DNA of 64,000 nt from JAJXWB01 sp046349215 (GTDB taxonomy: Bacteria; Pseudomonadota; Alphaproteobacteria; Rhizobiales; Beijerinckiaceae): contig JAXMCV010000002.1 of assembly GCA_046349215.1 (NCBI GenBank), positions 1,435,395 through 1,499,394 of the forward strand, written 5' to 3'. Positions 8,956 through 17,162 of this stretch are shown here, piece by piece. Below the pieces are notes generated by a model. The model saw only the letters and a list, made by a program, of their open reading frames with translations. It had not been told where the DNA came from and ran no database searches. Position 1 is the first letter of the stretch, and each line of letters starts with the position of its first letter. Made by a program: the position numbers and the translations under genes.

Positions 8956-11199
8956 CTACATCCGCGCTTCCTTGCGCAGCGGCTCGGCGGCCTTCGCCAT
9001 GTCGCCGCCGATCCGCGCGCGATAGACGGTGTAGTTTTCCATCACCCTCTGCACGTAATTGCGCGTCTCGGCGATCGGAATAAGTTCGATCCAGTCGATG
9101 GGATCCACGCCGGGCGTGCGCGGGTCGCCGTGGGCGGCGATCCATTCCTTCACACGTTTGCCGCCGGCATTGTAGGCAGCAAACGTCAGGATCAGAGAAT
9201 TGCGCTGCTCCTTCAGGAGATCGCCGAGATGCGCGGCGCCGAGTTGCGCATTGAATACGGGATCGCTCGTCATGCGGCCCGCGTCAAAGCCGACGCCGAC
9301 GCGCTGCGCGGTGCGACGCGCGGTCGACGCGATCATCTGCATCAGGCCCATCGCGCCCGCGCTGGAGACGGCCTTGGGATCGAAGGCGCTTTCCTGTCGC
9401 GCTATCGAATAGACGATCGGCAGGGACGCCGAATCCGAGAAGGCGGTGAATTGCGGCACGCCATAGGTCGGGAAGGCGAGCTCGTCGATCGGGAAGCCGC
9501 GCTGGCTGGCGAGCTTGCCGAAATTGAGCGCGACCTTCGCGTCGCGGTCCAGCACGACGACCTGCGCCATCGCCGCCATCTGTTCCGGATCGTCGAAGGA
9601 CTTCGCCGCAGCATAGACGAGCGGGGCGGCAAGATCCTTGGCGCCGGCTGCGTAGAGCAGTTCGACGGCGCGCACGCTTTCGGCGCGCGCGGCGCCTTGG
9701 GCCCGCGGCGGCGCATAGCGCACCGGCATATCGGTCTGGCCGAGACGCAGGCGCGCGAGCTGGCCGTAGAAGGCCGTCTGTTCGAGCGCAGCCTTCTCGT
9801 AGAAGCCTTTCGGATCGGCGCCGGCGGCTTCGGCCGCGCGTCCACGCCAGTAGGCGGCGCGCGCGCGCGAGATGGGCGTGCGCGCCAGCGCCATCGCGGA
9901 ATCGAAATGCGGGATGGCGACGGTCGGCGCGTTCAGGAATCGCAAGGCGATCCAGCCGGCGTGGAACTCGGCTTCGACCTGCTGGTCGTTGGCCTGCGCT
10001 GCATTGCCGGAGGCGACGCGATAGGCGGCGTAGGCGTCGCCGGCGTCGATCAGCTTGCGCGCGAGGTTGCGTCGTTCGGCCCACCAGGCGTCGCCGTCGA
10101 TGACCGAGCCGATGTCGCGCGGCGCCTGCTGCATCACCACGGCAGCGTCGGCATAACGCTTGGCGGTCGTCAGGTACTGGATGCGCGCGAAATAGAAGCC
10201 CGCGTCGGTCTTCACCGACGGCGGCGCATCCGAGAACATCTTGTCGGTCGCGACATCGTTGTTGGCGGCGGCGCGCAGGCGAACGAGCGCCAGCTGATCG
10301 GCGCCGGCCATCGCGCCGGCGCGCAGGGCGGCTGCGTTCTGCTCCTTGTAGAGAAGACGATCGGACCGATACTTGCTGTCGGCGCTGGTCAGCGCTGCGC
10401 CGAACAGTTTGAGGAAGATCGTTTCCTGGCCGTTGGTGAGATTGTCCTCGCGCCAGATTTTCCGCGCGAGCGCATTGGCGCGGTCGTTCTGTTCCTGGGC
10501 GAGCAACGCGCGCGCCAGCGCGAAACGGCCGAGCGGGCTGGACGGCTCGCGGTCGGCGAAGAACTGGACGACCTTCTGCGGCGGCGGATTGGCGGCGTAG
10601 AGCGCCTCCTCGGCGTTCCGGCGCAGCCAGTCGTTCATCGGCCAGTCCGGATGATCGGCCGTGAATTTCGCAAGACGCTTCCAGCCGGACTCGACCGGAT
10701 TGTGACGCAGCGCCGTCCATTCGAGCGCGGTCGAGACGAGCGGGTCCTTTGCCTGCGCGGCGGCGGCGTCGCCGGCCGCGAGGTCGTTGCGCCGATAGGC
10801 GTCGAGGCCCTCGCGCAGTCCCGTGAGGTCGAGGCCAAGCCTCTCGGTCGGTTCGACGATGCGGCCGGGGTCGGCGGGATCCGGCATGCGTGCATAGGCG
10901 CTGACAAGCGGCGGCACGAGCGGATAGACGCGGCGCTGAACCGGGGCGGCCGCCTCGATGGCGGCCGTGGGGTCGAGCGTGGCCTCCTGGACGACAGGGG
11001 CGGGCTTCGGGACGTCGCGCGGATCGAAAAGGAAACCCTCGGGCACTGTCTGGGTCGGCGCGAGCGCGACACGCGCCACCTCGCCGCCGTGCTGACGCGC
11101 GAAGGGCGTCGGCGCGAGCAGGCAGGCCCCGGCGAGCGCGGCTGCGGCCGCGCGGCCCCCGGTCCTTCTTATGCGCGATCTGGCGTCTGCTTCCGTCAC
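8956..11199 (-). CDS. Soluble lytic murein transglycosylase (SLT family)
   Basis: This 747-residue periplasmic enzyme cleaves the MurNAc-GlcNAc bond of peptidoglycan with formation of 1,6-anhydroMurNAc. An N-terminal signal-like segment (residues 14-32) precedes a long helical, superhelical region typical of Slt70. The C-terminal catalytic domain begins near residue 595 with IARQESAFDP, whose Glu is the general acid/base, followed by GLMQMIASTA and AAYNAG motifs. It is divergent from dapA across about 210 nt, as in many rhizobial genomes. Confidence 0.92.
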   Translation of the reverse strand: MTEADARSRIRRTGGRAAAAALAGACLLAPTPFARQHGGEVARVALAPTQTVPEGFLFDPRDVPKPAPVVQEATLDPTAAIEAAAPVQRRVYPLVPPLVSAYARMPDPADPGRIVEPTERLGLDLTGLREGLDAYRRNDLAAGDAAAAQAKDPLVSTALEWTALRHNPVESGWKRLAKFTADHPDWPMNDWLRRNAEEALYAANPPPQKVVQFFADREPSSPLGRFALARALLAQEQNDRANALARKIWREDNLTNGQETIFLKLFGAALTSADSKYRSDRLLYKEQNAAALRAGAMAGADQLALVRLRAAANNDVATDKMFSDAPPSVKTDAGFYFARIQYLTTAKRYADAAVVMQQAPRDIGSVIDGDAWWAERRNLARKLIDAGDAYAAYRVASGNAAQANDQQVEAEFHAGWIALRFLNAPTVAIPHFDSAMALARTPISRARAAYWRGRAAEAAGADPKGFYEKAALEQTAFYGQLARLRLGQTDMPVRYAPPRAQGAARAESVRAVELLYAAGAKDLAAPLVYAAAKSFDDPEQMAAMAQVVVLDRDAKVALNFGKLASQRGFPIDELAFPTYGVPQFTAFSDSASLPIVYSIARQESAFDPKAVSSAGAMGLMQMIASTARRTAQRVGVGFDAGRMTSDPVFNAQLGAAHLGDLLKEQRNSLILTFAAYNAGGKRVKEWIAAHGDPRTPGVDPIDWIELIPIAETRNYVQRVMENYTVYRARIGGDMAKAAEPLRKEARM

Positions 11200-11410
11200 C
11201 TGGCCCGACCTCGATCGGAAGGAACCTGCGCCCCTTCGCTTAACGAACCGTCAACCAAGACGCCGCGGCCCGTGAGCGGCGGCGGCCCGAGCAGCCCCTT
11301 TCCCCTGGCACGGACTGCGGCTATGTGTCTTCTCCCTCACAAAGCCCGCCGATTGCGGCATGGATGGGGCAGGCGATTTTGGGCGGCCGGACGGCCGCAG
11401 GGACGGAATG

Positions 11411-12304
11411 ATGAGCGGAACGGCGAATTTCAGGGGATCGATGCCGGCACTGGTGACGCCCTTCAAGGATGGCGCCTTCGACGAAGACGCGTTCCGCAAG
11501 CTGGTGAACTGGCAGATCGAGAGCGGCCAGCATGGCCTTGTGCCGGTCGGCACGACAGGCGAAAGCCCGACACTGTCGCACGACGAGCACCGCAGGGTTG
11601 TCGAGGTCTGCATCGCCGAGGCGCGCGGCCGCGTGCCCGTCATCGCCGGCGCCGGCTCCAACAACACGCGCGAGGCGGTGGAACTGGCGGTTCATGCCGA
11701 GAAGGCCGGCGCGTCGGGCGTGCTGGTCGTGACGCCCTATTACAACAAGCCCAACCAGGAAGGGCTCTACCAGCACTTCAAGGCGATCGACGCGGCCATC
11801 GGCATTCCGATCGTCATCTACAACATCCCGCCGCGCTCGGTGATCGACATGAGCGTCGACACGATGAAGCGCTGCTACGAATTGAAGAACGTCGTCGGCG
11901 TGAAGGACGCGACCGGCAATATCGGCCGCATCTCGCTGCAGCGTCAGGCGATGGGACCGGACTTCGTGCAATTGTCGGGCGATGACATCACGGCGCTGTC
12001 GTGCCTCGCCGTCGGCGCGCACGGCTGCATCTCCGTCGTCGCCAATGTCGCGCCCAAGCCGACCGCCGACCTGATGAACGCCTGGTTCGCCGGCAAGTCG
12101 GCGGAAGCCCTGAAGATCCAGGACCGGCTCGTGCCGCTGCATGCCGCGACCTTCCTCGAGGCCGGCGTGACGGGCGCGAAGTATGGTCTGAGCCTGCTCG
12201 GCCGCGTGCGCGAAGAGGTTCGGCTGCCGCTCGTCACCTCCACCGACGCAACGAAGAAGGCGATCCACGCCGCCATGGTCCATGCGGGCGTGCTGAACGC
12301 CTGA
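11411..12304 (+). CDS. dapA: 4-hydroxy-tetrahydrodipicolinate synthase
   Basis: DapA condenses pyruvate with aspartate semialdehyde in the lysine/meso-diaminopimelate pathway. The 297-residue length is normal for the family. The pyruvate-binding Schiff-base lysine is K165 in VVGVKDATGN, the catalytic Tyr is Y137 in VIYNIPPR, and GTTGES near residue 48 forms the carboxylate-binding loop. Two ATG codons lie in tandem (11408 and 11411) behind GGACGGA; either could be used. smpB follows after 11 nt, a conserved alphaproteobacterial arrangement. Confidence 0.95.
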   Translation: MSGTANFRGSMPALVTPFKDGAFDEDAFRKLVNWQIESGQHGLVPVGTTGESPTLSHDEHRRVVEVCIAEARGRVPVIAGAGSNNTREAVELAVHAEKAGASGVLVVTPYYNKPNQEGLYQHFKAIDAAIGIPIVIYNIPPRSVIDMSVDTMKRCYELKNVVGVKDATGNIGRISLQRQAMGPDFVQLSGDDITALSCLAVGAHGCISVVANVAPKPTADLMNAWFAGKSAEALKIQDRLVPLHAATFLEAGVTGAKYGLSLLGRVREEVRLPLVTSTDATKKAIHAAMVHAGVLNA

Positions 12305-12315
12305 AGGTTTTTGAA

Positions 12316-12792
12316 TTGGCCGAAAAACCGAAATCGAACTTCAAGGTCGCCTCGGACAATCGCAAGGCGCGCTACAATTACGAGATCGGCGAGAAGTTCG
12401 AGGCCGGACTCGTGCTGACCGGCACGGAAGTGAAGTCGCTGCGCACGGGCAAGGCGACGATCGCCGAGAGCTACGCCAGCGTCGACCGCAACGGCGAGGC
12501 CTGGCTCGTCAATGCCACCATTCCCGAATACGAGGGCGGCAACCGCTTCAACCACGAACCGAAGCGTCCGCGCAAACTGCTCATGAAGCAGCGCGAACTG
12601 GCTAAGCTGTCGCAGGGCGTGCAGCGCGAGGGCATGACCATCGTGCCCCTGAAGATCTATTTCAACGATCGCGGCCGGGCCAAGCTCGAGATTGCGCTGG
12701 CCAAGGGCAAGCACCTGCACGACAAGCGCGAGACCGAGAAGAAGCGCGACTGGGCCAAGGAAAAGGGTCGCCTGCTGCGGGCCAAGGGCTGA
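12316..12792 (+). CDS. smpB: SsrA (tmRNA)-binding protein
   Basis: SmpB delivers tmRNA to stalled ribosomes in trans-translation. The 158-residue product has the conserved KARYNYEIGEKFEAGLVL start, the GTEVKSLR segment and the basic C-terminal tail (KKRDWAKEKGRLLRAKG) that enters the mRNA channel. No ATG precedes the conserved domain in this frame; the best start is TTG at 12316, 8 nt after AAGG at 12304-12307. This gives MAEKPKSNF, the usual N-terminus. It overlaps no gene and lies right behind dapA. Confidence 0.95.
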   Translation: MAEKPKSNFKVASDNRKARYNYEIGEKFEAGLVLTGTEVKSLRTGKATIAESYASVDRNGEAWLVNATIPEYEGGNRFNHEPKRPRKLLMKQRELAKLSQGVQREGMTIVPLKIYFNDRGRAKLEIALAKGKHLHDKRETEKKRDWAKEKGRLLRAKG

Positions 12793-12802
12793 CTTTTCGA
12801 TG

Positions 12803-12844
12803 CTGTGAAACTGTGATACTGTGGACTTATGAAAAATATCACAG
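12803..12844. promoter_or_regulatory. Likely autoregulatory operator of the toxin-antitoxin pair
   Basis: Three CTGTGR hexamers occur at an exact 8-nt pitch (12803, 12811, 12819). The second, extended to CTGTGATA (12811-12818), is matched by the inverted copy TATCACAG at 12837-12844. The antitoxin ATG (12829) lies between the two arms. Ribbon-helix-helix antitoxins typically bind such short repeated or inverted sites over their own start; the binding itself is inferred. Confidence 0.6.
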
Positions 12845-13065
12845 TGTCAGTAGACGACGAGACCTACCGGCGCGCACGCATCAAGGCCGCCGAGCAGGAC
12901 ACATCGGTTTCCGCGCTGGTTCGCAGGTTCCTTTCAGACCTCGGCGCTTCCGAAAGCGAGTTCGAACGCCTGAAACGCCTCGAGCAGGAGGTGCGGGCGC
13001 GGATCAAGGCCTTTGATGCGACCGACCGTCTGCCGCGGGACGAATTGTACGAGCGGCGTGGATGA
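12829..13065 (+). CDS. Ribbon-helix-helix antitoxin
   Basis: This 78-residue protein starts with MKNITVSVDDETYRRARI, a typical beta strand plus helix of the MetJ/Arc ribbon-helix-helix fold, followed by TSVSALVRRFL (second helix). The C-terminal half is charged and helical and would wrap the toxin. It overlaps the PIN-domain gene by 4 nt (ATGA), so the two are translated together. It neutralises the toxin and most likely represses the operon through the inverted repeat over its own start. Confidence 0.85.
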   Translation: MKNITVSVDDETYRRARIKAAEQDTSVSALVRRFLSDLGASESEFERLKRLEQEVRARIKAFDATDRLPRDELYERRG

Positions 13066-13478
13066 CGACACGTCGGTTTCTGGATACGAACATCCTGCTC
13101 TATTCGATCAGCACGGCGCCCGACGAAGCATTCAAGCGCGATCGGAGCGTCGAGATTCTCGAAGATGGACGCTGTGCGCTCTCTGCACAGGTTCTGCAGG
13201 AGTTCTACGTTCAGGCGACGCGGCCGAGCAAACCGCGCCGCATCGAGCACGATCACGCGGCCCAGTTGATGGAATCGTGGTTGCGCTTTGAAGTTCATGA
13301 CCTCACGCCTGCACTGATATTTTCGGCCCTCGCGATCAAGACGCGATTCAAACTGTCCTATTGGGACGCCGCCATCGTCGCCGCCGCGCAGGCGATGCAA
13401 TGCGACACGCTCTACAGCGAAGACATGAGCCACGGCATGAAGTTCGGCACGCTTGAAATCGTCAATCCGTTCCTATGA
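13062..13478 (+). CDS. vapC: PIN-domain ribonuclease toxin (VapC-like)
   Basis: This 138-residue PIN-domain endoribonuclease carries the acidic residues expected for a Mg2+ site: D8 in FLDTNILLY, a central Glu (LQEFYVQ) and the Asp pair in KLSYWDAAIVAAA and TLYSEDMS. VapC toxins cut tRNA or rRNA and halt growth until neutralised. It starts inside the antitoxin stop and its own stop directly abuts the stop of the convergent monooxygenase-like gene at 13479. Confidence 0.88.
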   Translation: MTTRRFLDTNILLYSISTAPDEAFKRDRSVEILEDGRCALSAQVLQEFYVQATRPSKPRRIEHDHAAQLMESWLRFEVHDLTPALIFSALAIKTRFKLSYWDAAIVAAAQAMQCDTLYSEDMSHGMKFGTLEIVNPFL

Positions 13479-13781
13479 TCAGCCCGGCTTCTTCTCCGAC
13501 TGCCGCTTCACCTCGCAGACCTGCAGCTTGTATTCGGAATAGAATTCGCGCCGTCCCTGGATCTGTCCGGCGCGATGCTCGGGATGCTGCGCCCAGCCGC
13601 GCTGACTTTCCTCGTCGGCGAATTCGACGATCGTCACGCGTTCGCCGTCGTCAGCCGTGAACACCTTGTGCGAGATATAGCCGGGCATGCCGCGCGCCAG
13701 TTCGCTCATGCGCGCAGCCATCGGATCGTAGGCCTCGCGCGAGTCGGGCATCAGTCGCGAACGGAAAACGGTGACGATCAT
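13479..13781 (-). CDS. Antibiotic biosynthesis monooxygenase (ABM) domain protein
   Basis: This 100-residue single-domain protein has the ferredoxin-like ABM fold: MIVTVFRSRL (strand 1), then a helix with MSELARGMPGYISHKVF, TIVEFADEESQRGWAQHPEH and a final strand EYKLQVCEV. The conserved W and H of the 'W..HPEH' segment fit the family. Such proteins include small heme- or quinone-related monooxygenases and many proteins of unknown role, so the substrate is not predictable. It is convergent with vapC, with no spacer between the stops. Confidence 0.8.
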   Translation of the reverse strand: MIVTVFRSRLMPDSREAYDPMAARMSELARGMPGYISHKVFTADDGERVTIVEFADEESQRGWAQHPEHRAGQIQGRREFYSEYKLQVCEVKRQSEKKPG

Positions 13782-13836
13782 GGATGCGGTCCTCTCGAGG
13801 GCCGCGATCTTACAGGGATCGCAATGCTGGAAAAGC

Positions 13837-14952
13837 TTAGCCGTGCGCCTGCGCCTGCCGGCTCTTGAGGGTAGCGGCCTGCGAGAGCAGGCGCTGCGCC
13901 GCGTTCGTCATGGGTTTCTCGATCCAGCGCCAGACGACCAGCGCGAGAGCGATCGAGGCGAGCGAACTCAGCGCCACGAGCGGCCAGTAGCCGAGCCAGG
14001 TCGCCAGATGCAGCGCGGTCCACGCCTTGCGCAGCGCGATGAGCGCGAGCGGATGAAATAGGTAGAGCGCATAGGACGCGTCGCCGATCCGCGCGAGTCC
14101 GCGTACGATCCGGCTTTCGCGCGGCGCGGGTCCAAAGACAGCCGCCGCCAGTACGACCGCCATGGGAAAACCCCAGGAGAACAAGCGCAGGAATCCGTTC
14201 GGGTCGACCGCGTCGATGGGCGTGCTCGAGGAATCCATCGGATCGAGCGCGAGTGCGACAAGTCCGGCTGCGCCCAGCGCCAGCGCGCCGGTCGCCGAGA
14301 GCCTCAGTCCGCGCCGCCAGAGCAGCGCCAGGCCCATGCCCAGCGCGAATTCCAGAACGATCGGATCGCTCCAGAAGGCGAGCGCGACATTGTGCGGATC
14401 GGCCAGCGTGTTGAACACGACCAGAGCAGCGAGCGTGGCGGCTACGGCGGCGACCGCCTTTCCCCGTTCGAGCCAGATGAAACAGGCGAAGAGGGCGTAG
14501 AAGAACATTTCGTATTCGAGCGTCCAGCCCAGCGACAGGACAGGACGTGGAGCGGCGTCGAGCACGCGCGGGAACGGCATGAAAAGGTAGGATGCGACGA
14601 TTTCCCCAAGGCCCGGCGCCGGAACGCGGCCGGCTGCAGCCCCGCGGAGCGCCGCGACCAGCGCGATCGTCGTCGCAAGCCAGTAGAGCGGCACGATGCG
14701 GGCCACGCGTCGGGAAAGGAAGTGCGCGGCTCCGCCGGCGACGGCGAAAAGCTTCTGCGAGGAGACGACCATGACGAAGCCGGAGACGACGAAGAAGAGG
14801 TCGACGCCGGCCGACCAAGGCAGGAGGAAGGAAGTGTTGAAGCTCGCCCCGGCCTCGAGCGCGGTGCGCGCGGCGTCGTTCTGGACGTGATGAAACACGA
14901 CCATGCTGGCGGCGACGGCGCGCAGGATCTGGATGGCGACGACTTGCTGCAT
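13837..14952 (-). CDS. Acyltransferase 3 family membrane protein
   Basis: This 371-residue protein has about ten predicted membrane helices and the Acyl_transf_3 layout: an N-terminal QILRAVAASMVVFHHV with the catalytic His pair region, WSAGVDLFFVVSGFVM, and SRRVARIVPLYWLATT. Members O-acylate polysaccharides, lipids or sugars using acyl-CoA at the inner membrane. No exopolysaccharide genes adjoin it, so the acceptor is unknown. It lies between the ABM-domain gene (55 nt) and the uracil-DNA glycosylase gene on the same strand. Confidence 0.88.
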   Translation of the reverse strand: MQQVVAIQILRAVAASMVVFHHVQNDAARTALEAGASFNTSFLLPWSAGVDLFFVVSGFVMVVSSQKLFAVAGGAAHFLSRRVARIVPLYWLATTIALVAALRGAAAGRVPAPGLGEIVASYLFMPFPRVLDAAPRPVLSLGWTLEYEMFFYALFACFIWLERGKAVAAVAATLAALVVFNTLADPHNVALAFWSDPIVLEFALGMGLALLWRRGLRLSATGALALGAAGLVALALDPMDSSSTPIDAVDPNGFLRLFSWGFPMAVVLAAAVFGPAPRESRIVRGLARIGDASYALYLFHPLALIALRKAWTALHLATWLGYWPLVALSSLASIALALVVWRWIEKPMTNAAQRLLSQAATLKSRQAQAHG

Positions 14953-15013
14953 GGGCCCTTTCGCAGGGGCCCAGAAAAGCAGAAGCGTCTTAATGGGATA
15001 TTGCCGGATTCGG

Positions 15014-15691
15014 TCAGCCGGCCCGCTCGAGGATGGCCCTCGCCCTGGCGAAGACGTCCCTGAACATGTCGGTCGTCAGGACGCCGGTGTTCGTGTTGTA
15101 GCGCGAGCAATGATAGCTGTCGACGAGCGCCAGGCGGCCGTGCGGGCCGTCGATCTCGAAACGAGCGCCATGTCCGAACGGATAGGCCGACAGCTTGCCG
15201 CCGAGCGTGCGAACGGCGCTTTCATGGGCCACACGGCCGAGCGCCACGACGACCCGCAGGTCGCGCATTTCGGCGAGCGCGGCCTCCAGGAACGGCCGGC
15301 ATTGCTTCATCTCGGCGGGGAGAGGCTTGTTCTGCGGCGGCACGCAGCGCACGGCGTTGAGGATGGCGGCGTCGACCAGCTTCAGCCCGTCGTCGGGGCG
15401 CGCCCTGTAGGCGCCTTTCGCGAAACCGTATTCGAGCAAGGTGGCGTAGAGCAGGTCGCCGGCATAGTCGCCCGTAAAGGGACGGCCCGTCCGGTTGGCG
15501 CCCTGCAGGCCCGGCGCGAGCCCGACGACGAGCAGCCGCGCCCGCGAACCGCCGAAGGCGGGCACGGGCGCGTTGAACCAGTCGGGAGACTTCTTGCGGG
15601 CCTCTTGCCGGAAGGCGACCAGCCGCGGGCAGCGCGGACAGTCGCGATCCGGTTCGGCAGCCCCGGAAAACGAATCGGACCTGGAAACCAA
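15014..15691 (-). CDS. Family 5 uracil-DNA glycosylase (UdgB type)
   Basis: This 225-residue DNA repair glycosylase removes uracil and related deaminated bases. CPRC near residue 18, with later cysteines (RCVPPQ, KQCRPF), would ligate a 4Fe-4S cluster. Motif 1 GLAPGLQGANRTGRPF is characteristic of family 5 (UDGb), which lacks the Asp/Asn of other families. The C-terminal SYHCSRYNTNTG is motif 2. No ATG exists upstream of the cluster cysteines; TTG at 15691 is the likely start, one base after the stop of the NYN gene, indicating translational coupling. Confidence 0.88.
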   Translation of the reverse strand: MVSRSDSFSGAAEPDRDCPRCPRLVAFRQEARKKSPDWFNAPVPAFGGSRARLLVVGLAPGLQGANRTGRPFTGDYAGDLLYATLLEYGFAKGAYRARPDDGLKLVDAAILNAVRCVPPQNKPLPAEMKQCRPFLEAALAEMRDLRVVVALGRVAHESAVRTLGGKLSAYPFGHGARFEIDGPHGRLALVDSYHCSRYNTNTGVLTTDMFRDVFARARAILERAG

Positions 15692-15692
15692 A

Positions 15693-16295
15693 TCAGGTCT
15701 GGTCGCCGTAGGCCGGCGCAGAGGTCGTCACGCGGCGTTCGAACTGGCGCGGGGCCCGCTCGACGCGCTCGGCCGGGTCGCGGCCGATCTTGGGGACGAG
15801 ATTGACGATGTCGACGAATTCGTCGGCCTGTCGGCGCAATTCGTCGGCGACCATCGGCGGCTGCGTCGTGATCGTGGACACGACCGAGACGCGGACGCCC
15901 TTGCGCTGCAAAGCCTCGACCAGCGACCGGAAGTCGCCGTCGCCGGAGAACAGCACGATATGGTCGAGGTGCTCGGCCATCTCCATCGCGTCGACCGCGA
16001 GTTCGATGTCCATGTTGCCCTTGACCTTGCGTCGGCCCATCGAGTCGACGAATTCCTTGGTCGGCTTGGTGACGACCGAATAGCCGTTGTAATCGAGCCA
16101 GTCGATTAGCGGCCTGATGGCGGAATACTCCTGATCCTCGACAAGCGCCGTATAGTAGAACGCGCGGACGAGGCGTCCCTTGCTCTGGAACTCGCGGAGC
16201 AGTCTCTTGTAATCGATGTCAAAATTCAACGCCTTGGCCGTGGCGTAGAGATTTGCGCCGTCGATGAAAAGAGCAATTCTTTCCTGATCAGCCAT
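15693..16295 (-). CDS. NYN domain (LabA/DUF88) putative ribonuclease
   Basis: This 200-residue protein begins ADQERIALFIDGANLY; the Asp of FIDGAN, the ELAVDAMEMA Asp and the SGDGDFR Asp residues form the PIN-like acidic active site expected for an NYN/LabA nuclease. This gene is found next to rpoZ in many Rhizobiales. ATG 16295 is chosen because the domain starts there; the upstream in-frame sequence is low-complexity and unlike protein. It is divergent from rpoZ and coupled to the downstream glycosylase. Confidence 0.9.
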   Translation of the reverse strand: MADQERIALFIDGANLYATAKALNFDIDYKRLLREFQSKGRLVRAFYYTALVEDQEYSAIRPLIDWLDYNGYSVVTKPTKEFVDSMGRRKVKGNMDIELAVDAMEMAEHLDHIVLFSGDGDFRSLVEALQRKGVRVSVVSTITTQPPMVADELRRQADEFVDIVNLVPKIGRDPAERVERAPRQFERRVTTSAPAYGDQT

Positions 16296-16678
16296 CTGTT
16301 TCTCAAATCGGGTTCCGCTCGTCCTCCCGAACGGACGAATCGTCGTTGAATATGCCCGCCGCCGAAGAACCCTCAAAAACCTCGGGCCGGGGTGAAGCCT
16401 TCCGGGCTCCACTTACCAGGCGCCCCCATGCGCCCGAATGATGCGCCAAATTCGTCCTTCCCGTGCGCCACGTCAAGGCTATATTGCACGTTCCGTAGGC
16501 TTGAGCTTTGAATTTATTGTGTAAAATTCTATCTTACATATTTGAATAGATTGAATGTGTACCCGGATTCCCCAGGTATGGCCTGCTCTTGGCCGTGACG
16601 CCGAATGTTGCGGAACCCGGCCCGAGCGTGTATGCAACCGCCTCCTTCCTTACCCTTCCAAGCAGGAGCCGACCCGCC
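16296..16678. other. Divergent intergenic region between NYN gene and rpoZ
   Basis: These 383 nt carry no convincing gene. A conspicuously AT-rich island at about 16505-16556 stands out in the GC-rich background and contains promoter-like hexamers such as TTGAAT, 16 nt, TATCTT on the + strand. It is the best place for the rpoZ-rel promoter, and a divergent promoter for the NYN gene is also expected in this region. No riboswitch-like structure or terminator was recognised. The exact promoter is not determined. Confidence 0.4.
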
Positions 16679-17071
16679 ATGGCGCGCGTCACAGTCGAAG
16701 ATTGCATCGAGAAGGTCGAGAATCGCTTCGATCTCGTCCTGCTCGCCGCGCATCGCGCCCGGATGATTTCCTCCGGCCAGCAGATCACTGTCGATCGCGA
16801 CAACGACAAGAACCCCGTCGTCGCCCTCCGCGAAATCGCCGACGCGACGCTGACGCCGGAGGATCTCGAGGAAGATTTCATCCACTCGCTGCAGAAGCAC
16901 GTGGAAGTCGACGAACCGGAAGCCGAGGCGGTCCCCGCGCTCGTCAGCGCCGAATCCTCCGTCGATACGGGCACGGGCGAAGTGCAGTTCGACCGCATGA
17001 CGGAAGAAGACCTGCTGCGCGGCCTGGAAGGCCTGGTGCCGCCCGCCGAGACGGAAGACGACGGCGAGTAA
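16679..17071 (+). CDS. rpoZ: DNA-directed RNA polymerase omega subunit
   Basis: The omega subunit (130 residues) helps assemble RNA polymerase by binding the beta-prime subunit. The core ARVTVEDCIEKVENRFDLV, then LAAHRAR and the conserved NPVVALREI, is diagnostic. The acidic C-terminal extension (EEDLLRGLEGL and Asp/Glu end) is usual in alphaproteobacteria. ATG 16679 is preceded by AGGAG at 16663-16667; a longer in-frame start would add 30 residues without similarity to the family. rel follows, as is standard. Confidence 0.95.
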   Translation: MARVTVEDCIEKVENRFDLVLLAAHRARMISSGQQITVDRDNDKNPVVALREIADATLTPEDLEEDFIHSLQKHVEVDEPEAEAVPALVSAESSVDTGTGEVQFDRMTEEDLLRGLEGLVPPAETEDDGE

Positions 17072-17162
17072 TCGTTTTGGCGCGCCGCGACGCCGGCGCG
17101 CTTGTTTCATCCCGCCGCCGGCCCGATAGTTGGAATCGGGCAGCGGTCAGGGTGATTTGCAG

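Noticed and set aside
9130..11985. A 951-codon open frame on the + strand opposite the transglycosylase gene
   Set aside because: It is antisense to a gene with clear catalytic motifs and is Arg/Ala/Gly-rich without domains; long antisense frames are expected at this GC content.
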